Below are positions 59,992-64,000 of a stretch of 64,000 bases of DNA, piece by piece. The position numbers and the translations under genes are program-made. The DNA is from Rugosimonospora acidiphila. GTDB taxonomy: Bacteria; Actinomycetota; Actinomycetes; Mycobacteriales; Micromonosporaceae. The DNA lies in NCBI RefSeq assembly GCF_039543385.1, contig NZ_BAABJQ010000003.1:465822-529821 (forward strand). The letters are read 5' to 3'. Within the stretch, counting starts at the first letter, position 1. The number at the start of each line of letters is the position of its first letter. The notes beneath the pieces were generated by a model, which was given only the letters and a program-made list of their open reading frames with translations, had not been told where the DNA came from and ran no database searches.

Positions 59992-62543
59992 TGCTGCGCG
60001 CCACGCTCAAGAGCCTGACCTCACGCAAGCTGCGGCTGGTCCTGTCCGGCCTCGCGGTCGTCCTCGGCGTCATGTTCGTCGCCGGGGCGTTCGTGCTCAC
60101 CGACACCCTCGGCCGCTCGTTCACCAGCCTGTTCCAGACCGCGTACGCCCACACCGACGTCCAGGTCTCCGCGAAGTCCAAGCTCGGCGTCGGCCTGGGC
60201 GGCGACCAGGGCATCGCCAGCCTGCCCGGATCGCTGATCGACAAGGTCCGGCAGGTGCCCGGGGTGGCCTCCGCCACCGGAACGATCAGCGTCGACGGCG
60301 CCCGGGTGGTCGGCGCCAACGGCAAGGCGGTCACCACCTACGGCGCTCCCCAGTTCGGCACCAACTGGACCGGTACCGGCACGGAGCGGCTGGAGCCCGG
60401 CAGCCGGGCACCGGCGGCCGACGACGAGATCGCGATCAACGCCGGGCTGGCCAAGACGGCCAACCTCAGGGTCGGCCAGCGGGTCGGCGTGCTGACCCTG
60501 AGGCCGCAGCAGACCTTCACCGTGGTCGGCATCTTCGGCTACAGCGGCGGCCGGGACTCCCTCGGCGGCGAGCAGACCGTCGCCTTCACCACACCGGTCG
60601 CCCAACGGCTCATGCTCGGCGCGCCGGGCGCGTACTCGGCGGTGGACGTGCGGGCCGGCCCGGGCGTGGACGACGGCACCCTGCGCGACCGGGTGGCCGC
60701 CGCCGTCGGTGGCGGGTACCAGGTCCAGACCGGCAAGCAACTGGCGCACGACGCGGCGGCCGGCTTCCAGAAGGCCCTGTCGTTCTTCAACTACGTGCTG
60801 CTCGGCTTCGCCGGGGTGGCCCTGTTCGTGGGCGTCTTCCTGATCCTCAACACCTTCTCCATCATCGTGGCGCAGCGCGTCCGGGAGCTCGCGCTGATGC
60901 GCTCGCTCGGCGCCAGCCGCCGTCAGATCATCAGCTCGGTGCTTTTGGAGGCCCTGGTCATCGGGCTGATCGCCTCGGTGCTGGGGCTGGGCGCCGGGGT
61001 CGGCGTCGGCGCGCTGCTGGCGTTCGTGTTCGCCAAGGTCGGCGCGAGCGGGCTGCACCTGGCCGGCGTCGGCGTACCCGCCTCGGCCGTGATCGCGTCC
61101 TTCGCGGTCGGCATCCTGGTCACCCTCGTCGCCGCGATGCTGCCCGCCCTGCGGGCGTCCCGGGTGGCACCGATCGCCGCGCTGCGCGAGGTCGCGGCCA
61201 CCGACCGCCCGCTGACCCGGATCACCATCAGCGGCGGCGCGATCACCGCCCTCGGCGCCGGTGTGCTCGCGCTGGGCCTGACCGGCGGCGGCGGGGACGG
61301 GACGCTGTGGGCGATCCTCGGCGGGGTGCTGATCTCGTTCATCGGGGTCGCGCTGCTCACGCCGCTGATCAGCCGCCCCGTGGTCTCCGGGCTCGGCCGG
61401 CTGTTCGCCTGGTCGGTCCCCGGCCAGCTGGGCCGGCGCAACTCGGCACGCAACCCGCGCCGCACCGCCATCACGGCGGCCGCGCTGATGGTCGGGCTCG
61501 CGCTGATCACCGGCGTCAACGTCATCCTCAGCTCGGCGACCGCCAGCATCCACCAGGTGGCCGACTCCCAGGTCAGCGTCGACCTGATCATCTCCGGGGA
61601 CGGGGGCGCCTCATCGATCGTGCCGACCTTCGACCGGTCGGTACTGGACAGGGTGCGCGCCACACCCGGGGTGGCCCAGGTGGCAGGCGTGTACGGCGAC
61701 TCGGCCCGGGTCGACGGCGACCTCACCTCGGTCGACGCGGTCGACAACCCGGCCGGCATGCGCGACATGTTCGACCTCAAGGCGAAGTCCGGCACCATCG
61801 CCACGATCGGCTCCGGGCAGCTGATCCTTGACCAGAAGCGGGCCGACTCGCTCGGACTGCGCGTGGGCAGCCGGGTCCCGGTGCAGCTGTCCCGCGGCGA
61901 CGTGCGCACCTTCACGATCAGCGGGATCTACGCCGACAACGACGTGTACAGCGGCTGGGTCATGTCGGCGGCGGACGTCTCCGGGTTCCGGACCGACCAG
62001 CCGGAGCAGGCGCTGATCAAGCTCGCGCCCGGGACGTCCGTGGCCGGCGTCAAGGCGAAGGTGGACACGCTGCTGGCGAACAGCCCCGAGGTCAACGTCG
62101 CCGACCGCACCGAGTACGTCGACCAGCAGGCCGCGCAGCTCAACACCGTACTCACGATGATCCAGATCCTGCTGGCCCTGGCCATCCTCATCGCGGTACT
62201 CGGGATCATCAACACCCTGGCGCTGTCGGTGCTGGAACGCACCAGGGAGCTGGGCCTGCTGCGGGCGATCGGCCTGCGCCGGGCGCAGACCATGCGGATG
62301 GTCACGGTGGAGGCGGTGGTCATCTCCGTGTTCGGCGCGCTGCTCGGCCTCGCGGTGGGCAGCGGACTGGGCGCCGCGGTCGTGCGGGCCCTACACGACC
62401 AGGGCTTCACCACCCTGTCCTTCCCCTGGGGCCAGCTGGCCGTGTACCTGGTACTCGCTGGAATCGTCGGCGTGGTCGCCGCGATCCTGCCGGCGATCCG
62501 GGCAGCCCGGGTCAACGTGCTGGCCGCCATCGCCTACGAGTGA
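59991..62543 (+). CDS. FtsX-like ABC transporter permease
   Basis: This 850-residue protein has two FtsX modules. The N-terminal helix (LVLSGLAVVLGVMFVAGAFV) is followed by an extracytoplasmic domain of about 230 residues. Three helices follow, with IIVAQRVRELALMRSLGASR and LPALRASRVAPIAALREV. A second half begins near residue 430 and repeats the layout, ending with LSVLERTRELGLLRAIGL and PAIRAARVNVLAAI. Such proteins couple ATP hydrolysis to extraction or signalling of lipophilic substrates rather than transport through the membrane. It is coupled to the ATPase gene. Confidence 0.93.
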   Translation: MLRATLKSLTSRKLRLVLSGLAVVLGVMFVAGAFVLTDTLGRSFTSLFQTAYAHTDVQVSAKSKLGVGLGGDQGIASLPGSLIDKVRQVPGVASATGTISVDGARVVGANGKAVTTYGAPQFGTNWTGTGTERLEPGSRAPAADDEIAINAGLAKTANLRVGQRVGVLTLRPQQTFTVVGIFGYSGGRDSLGGEQTVAFTTPVAQRLMLGAPGAYSAVDVRAGPGVDDGTLRDRVAAAVGGGYQVQTGKQLAHDAAAGFQKALSFFNYVLLGFAGVALFVGVFLILNTFSIIVAQRVRELALMRSLGASRRQIISSVLLEALVIGLIASVLGLGAGVGVGALLAFVFAKVGASGLHLAGVGVPASAVIASFAVGILVTLVAAMLPALRASRVAPIAALREVAATDRPLTRITISGGAITALGAGVLALGLTGGGGDGTLWAILGGVLISFIGVALLTPLISRPVVSGLGRLFAWSVPGQLGRRNSARNPRRTAITAAALMVGLALITGVNVILSSATASIHQVADSQVSVDLIISGDGGASSIVPTFDRSVLDRVRATPGVAQVAGVYGDSARVDGDLTSVDAVDNPAGMRDMFDLKAKSGTIATIGSGQLILDQKRADSLGLRVGSRVPVQLSRGDVRTFTISGIYADNDVYSGWVMSAADVSGFRTDQPEQALIKLAPGTSVAGVKAKVDTLLANSPEVNVADRTEYVDQQAAQLNTVLTMIQILLALAILIAVLGIINTLALSVLERTRELGLLRAIGLRRAQTMRMVTVEAVVISVFGALLGLAVGSGLGAAVVRALHDQGFTTLSFPWGQLAVYLVLAGIVGVVAAILPAIRAARVNVLAAIAYE

Positions 62544-62646
62544 CGCCAGCCGATCGGCCGCGGTCCGGTACTTGCGACCGGTCTGGCTCGGTGCGGCGGG
62601 CGCCGCGCACGACCCAGACCGGTCGACGGGGGTGTACCGGGCCGCG

Positions 62647-63309
62647 TCAGCCCACCAGCCGGCGCAGGTACGCCAGGTCCACCTCGGCCAGGCTGTCCGC
62701 CAGCGTCACGCCGTCAACCGCGGACAGGTCCACCTCGCAGGGCACGGCCAGCACCACAGCGCGGGCCGCCCGGGCGCTGGCCACCCCGGTCGGCGAGTCC
62801 TCGATCGCCACGCACCGGCGTACGTCCACGCCCAGCAGCCTCGCGGCGGTCAGGTACGGCATCGGGTGCGGCTTGGTCTCATCCACCTCGTCGCCGCACA
62901 CCACGGCGGCGAAGTGCCGGCGCCCGATCGTCTCCAACGCCACGTCCACCAGGTGCCGGCGGGTAGCGGTGACCAGCGCCATCGGCACCCCGGCGGTGTA
63001 CAGCTCGGCCAGCAGCTCGGCGGCGCCCGGCCGGAACACCAGACCGTCGATGAACAGCTCCTTGACCCGGGCCTCCAGCCACTGGATGCTCTCCTGCGGA
63101 TCGCGCCAGGGCTGCCCGATGTCGTTGTGCAGGATGGTCATCGACTCGACCATGCTGGTACCGACCATCCGGGCCCGGGCCGGCGCGGACAGCCTGCCGC
63201 CGTAGCGCTGGGCCAGCTCGGTCAGCCCGACGTCCCACACCTTCTCGCTGTCTACGAGGGTGCCGTCCATGTCGAAGAGGACGGCCGCGAGGCCTCCGGC
63301 GCCGGTCAT
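62647..63309 (-). CDS. HAD hydrolase, beta-phosphoglucomutase/phosphatase-like
   Basis: This 220-residue protein has intact HAD motifs: AVLFDMDGTLVDSEKVW (both aspartates), ALVTATRRHLVDVALE, TKPHPMPYLTAARLLGV and CVAIEDSPTGVASARAA. It belongs to the beta-phosphoglucomutase/sugar-phosphatase subfamily; the substrate is unknown. ATG 63309 is chosen because a TACGCT box ends 7 bases before it; the open frame continues upstream through the direct repeats without an RBS. Confidence 0.9.
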   Translation of the reverse strand: MTGAGGLAAVLFDMDGTLVDSEKVWDVGLTELAQRYGGRLSAPARARMVGTSMVESMTILHNDIGQPWRDPQESIQWLEARVKELFIDGLVFRPGAAELLAELYTAGVPMALVTATRRHLVDVALETIGRRHFAAVVCGDEVDETKPHPMPYLTAARLLGVDVRRCVAIEDSPTGVASARAARAVVLAVPCEVDLSAVDGVTLADSLAEVDLAYLRRLVG

Positions 63310-63316
63310 GATCTCA

Positions 63317-63322
63317 AGCGTA
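63317..63322 (-). promoter_or_regulatory. Leaderless-type -10 box, HAD phosphatase gene
   Basis: TACGCT on the minus strand ends 7 bases before the ATG at 63309. The first copy of the 38-bp repeat begins at the next base upstream. Confidence 0.5.
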
Positions 63323-63403
63323 GCCGGTGGCAGGCCCGCGAACAGCCGGCTGTGACGCAGCCCCCGCCGGTGGCAGGCCCGCGAACAGCCGGCTGTGACG
63401 CAG
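63323..63403. repeat. Perfect 38-bp direct repeat between divergent HAD and mscL genes
   Basis: Copies at 63323-63360 and 63366-63403 are identical over 38 bases and separated by CCCCC. Each contains the 12-base palindrome ACAGCCGGCTGT. The first copy abuts the HAD -10 box, so the pair may hold operators. Confidence 0.9.
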
Positions 63404-63480
63404 GTAGCGCCCGGTGCGGACCCGTTGAGGGCCCGTTTCGACGCGGCGTGCCCGGCTTGGCCGAGTCGAGCGCCGGCCCA

Positions 63481-63486
63481 TAGGGT
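63481..63486 (+). promoter_or_regulatory. Leaderless-type -10 box, mscL
   Basis: TAGGGT ends 6 bases before the mscL ATG. TTGGCC at 63457-63462 is a plausible -35 with an 18-base spacer. Confidence 0.55.
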
Positions 63487-63492
63487 GAGCCG

Positions 63493-63939
63493 ATGTTCAA
63501 GGGATTCAAAGATTTCATCATGCGCGGCAACGTGGTCGACTTGGCGGTCGGCATCGTCATCGGCGCCGCCTTCACCGCCCTGGTGACGCAGTTCACGAGC
63601 TCGTTCCTCAAGCCGCTGATCCAGCTGATCGGTGGCAGCTCCGAGCACCGGACCGGTGCGCAGGTCACTGTGCGTGGCGCCACCTTCGCCTACGGCGACT
63701 TCATCAACACCGCCATCACCTTCCTGCTCACCGCCGCCACCCTCTACTTCCTCGTGGTGTTTCCGATGAACAAGCTGGCCGAGCGGCGCCGCCGCGGCCA
63801 GGAGCCGCCGCCGGCCGCACCCTCCGAGGAGGTCCGACTGCTCACCGACATCCGCGACGCGCTGGTCACGGCCCAGCGGGCATCGGGCCGCGCGCAGGCA
63901 CCCCAGGACCCCCCGCCGCCGCCCCGCCGGCCGTACTGA
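63493..63939 (+). CDS. mscL: Large-conductance mechanosensitive channel MscL
   Basis: MscL opens under membrane tension and releases solutes on hypo-osmotic shock. The 148-residue protein begins FKGFKDFIMRGNVVDLAVGI, the N-terminal helix and first transmembrane helix. Two transmembrane helices (about residues 13-45 and 70-95) flank a periplasmic loop. The cytoplasmic helix and a proline-rich tail (PPPPPRRPY) end the protein. The length is close to the family norm. It starts 6 bases after a -10 box and is probably leaderless. The last 61 bases of the window after its stop contain no visible gene. Confidence 0.96.
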   Translation: MFKGFKDFIMRGNVVDLAVGIVIGAAFTALVTQFTSSFLKPLIQLIGGSSEHRTGAQVTVRGATFAYGDFINTAITFLLTAATLYFLVVFPMNKLAERRRRGQEPPPAAPSEEVRLLTDIRDALVTAQRASGRAQAPQDPPPPPRRPY

Positions 63940-64000
63940 ACCCGGCGCGCACTCCCGAAAGACCGGCCGTCCCCGCGCCCGTGCCGCCGGCGCGCACGTC

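Noticed and set aside
1..64000. tRNA, rRNA, CRISPR, IS element or prophage genes
   Set aside because: I looked for T-loop-like GGTTCGA segments, regularly spaced repeats, transposase motifs and phage genes and found none that held up.

Overview
This window is a high-GC actinobacterial chromosome segment. RbpA, a complete Pup-proteasome system (Arc/Mpa, Dop, Pup, PrcB, PrcA, PafA), PafB/PafC, actinobacterial TatA/TatC, strong third-position GC bias and many RBS-less genes all fit Actinomycetia. A Micromonosporaceae-like host is my best guess, but this is inference. I found no tRNA, rRNA, CRISPR array, prophage or insertion sequence.

Layout. (1) 1-5000: the 3' end of an acyl-CoA dehydrogenase, rbpA behind a sigma-R-type promoter, a YdeI-family protein, fxsA and lnt. 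(2) 5498-13840: a lysine fermentation-type (beta-lysine) gene set. A tightly overlapping minus-strand operon (kdd, an amidohydrolase, kamD, kamE, kal, a MutL-like ASKHA protein) is divergent from a kamA-family radical-SAM aminomutase. (3) 14004-20390: a TetR regulator with a palindromic operator, a histidine phosphatase, an Lrp/AsnC regulator, an MFS transporter, a WrbA-like quinone reductase, an acyl-CoA dehydrogenase and a 5'-3' exonuclease. (4) 20496-31698: helY, a HAD protein, a diacylglycerol-kinase-family gene, tatC, tatA, pafC, pafB, a DUF3866 gene and pafA, matching the order known from Mycobacterium tuberculosis. (5) 31983-44873: a surface-glycan island (methyltransferase, rmlA, two tandem polytopic paralogues, rmlB, rmlD, DUF2304 protein, GT2, flippase, large membrane protein). 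It sits between pafA and the proteasome genes. (6) 45373-53478: prcA, prcB, pup, dop, a second copy of the large membrane protein, and arc. (7) 53627-58354: ferredoxin, a conserved protein, trmI, an M50 protease and a RecB-like nuclease. (8) 58358-63939: a LuxR-type response regulator, a MacB/FtsX-type ABC transporter, a HAD phosphatase and mscL.

How the genes fit together. The kam genes supply most steps from L-lysine to crotonyl-CoA, but the beta-keto cleavage enzyme (Kce) is not in the window. The Pup-proteasome genes form a full tagging and degradation route: Dop deamidates Pup, PafA ligates it, Arc unfolds and PrcAB degrades. The glycan island makes dTDP-sugars and probably exports or assembles a polysaccharide; rmlC is not present.

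A pattern seen repeatedly is a TAnnnT -10 box ending 6-7 bases before the start codon with no RBS. It occurs at about fifteen genes, pointing to leaderless transcription, and I used it to choose several start codons. Several genes and spacers carry GC-rich minisatellites with 15-19 bp units.
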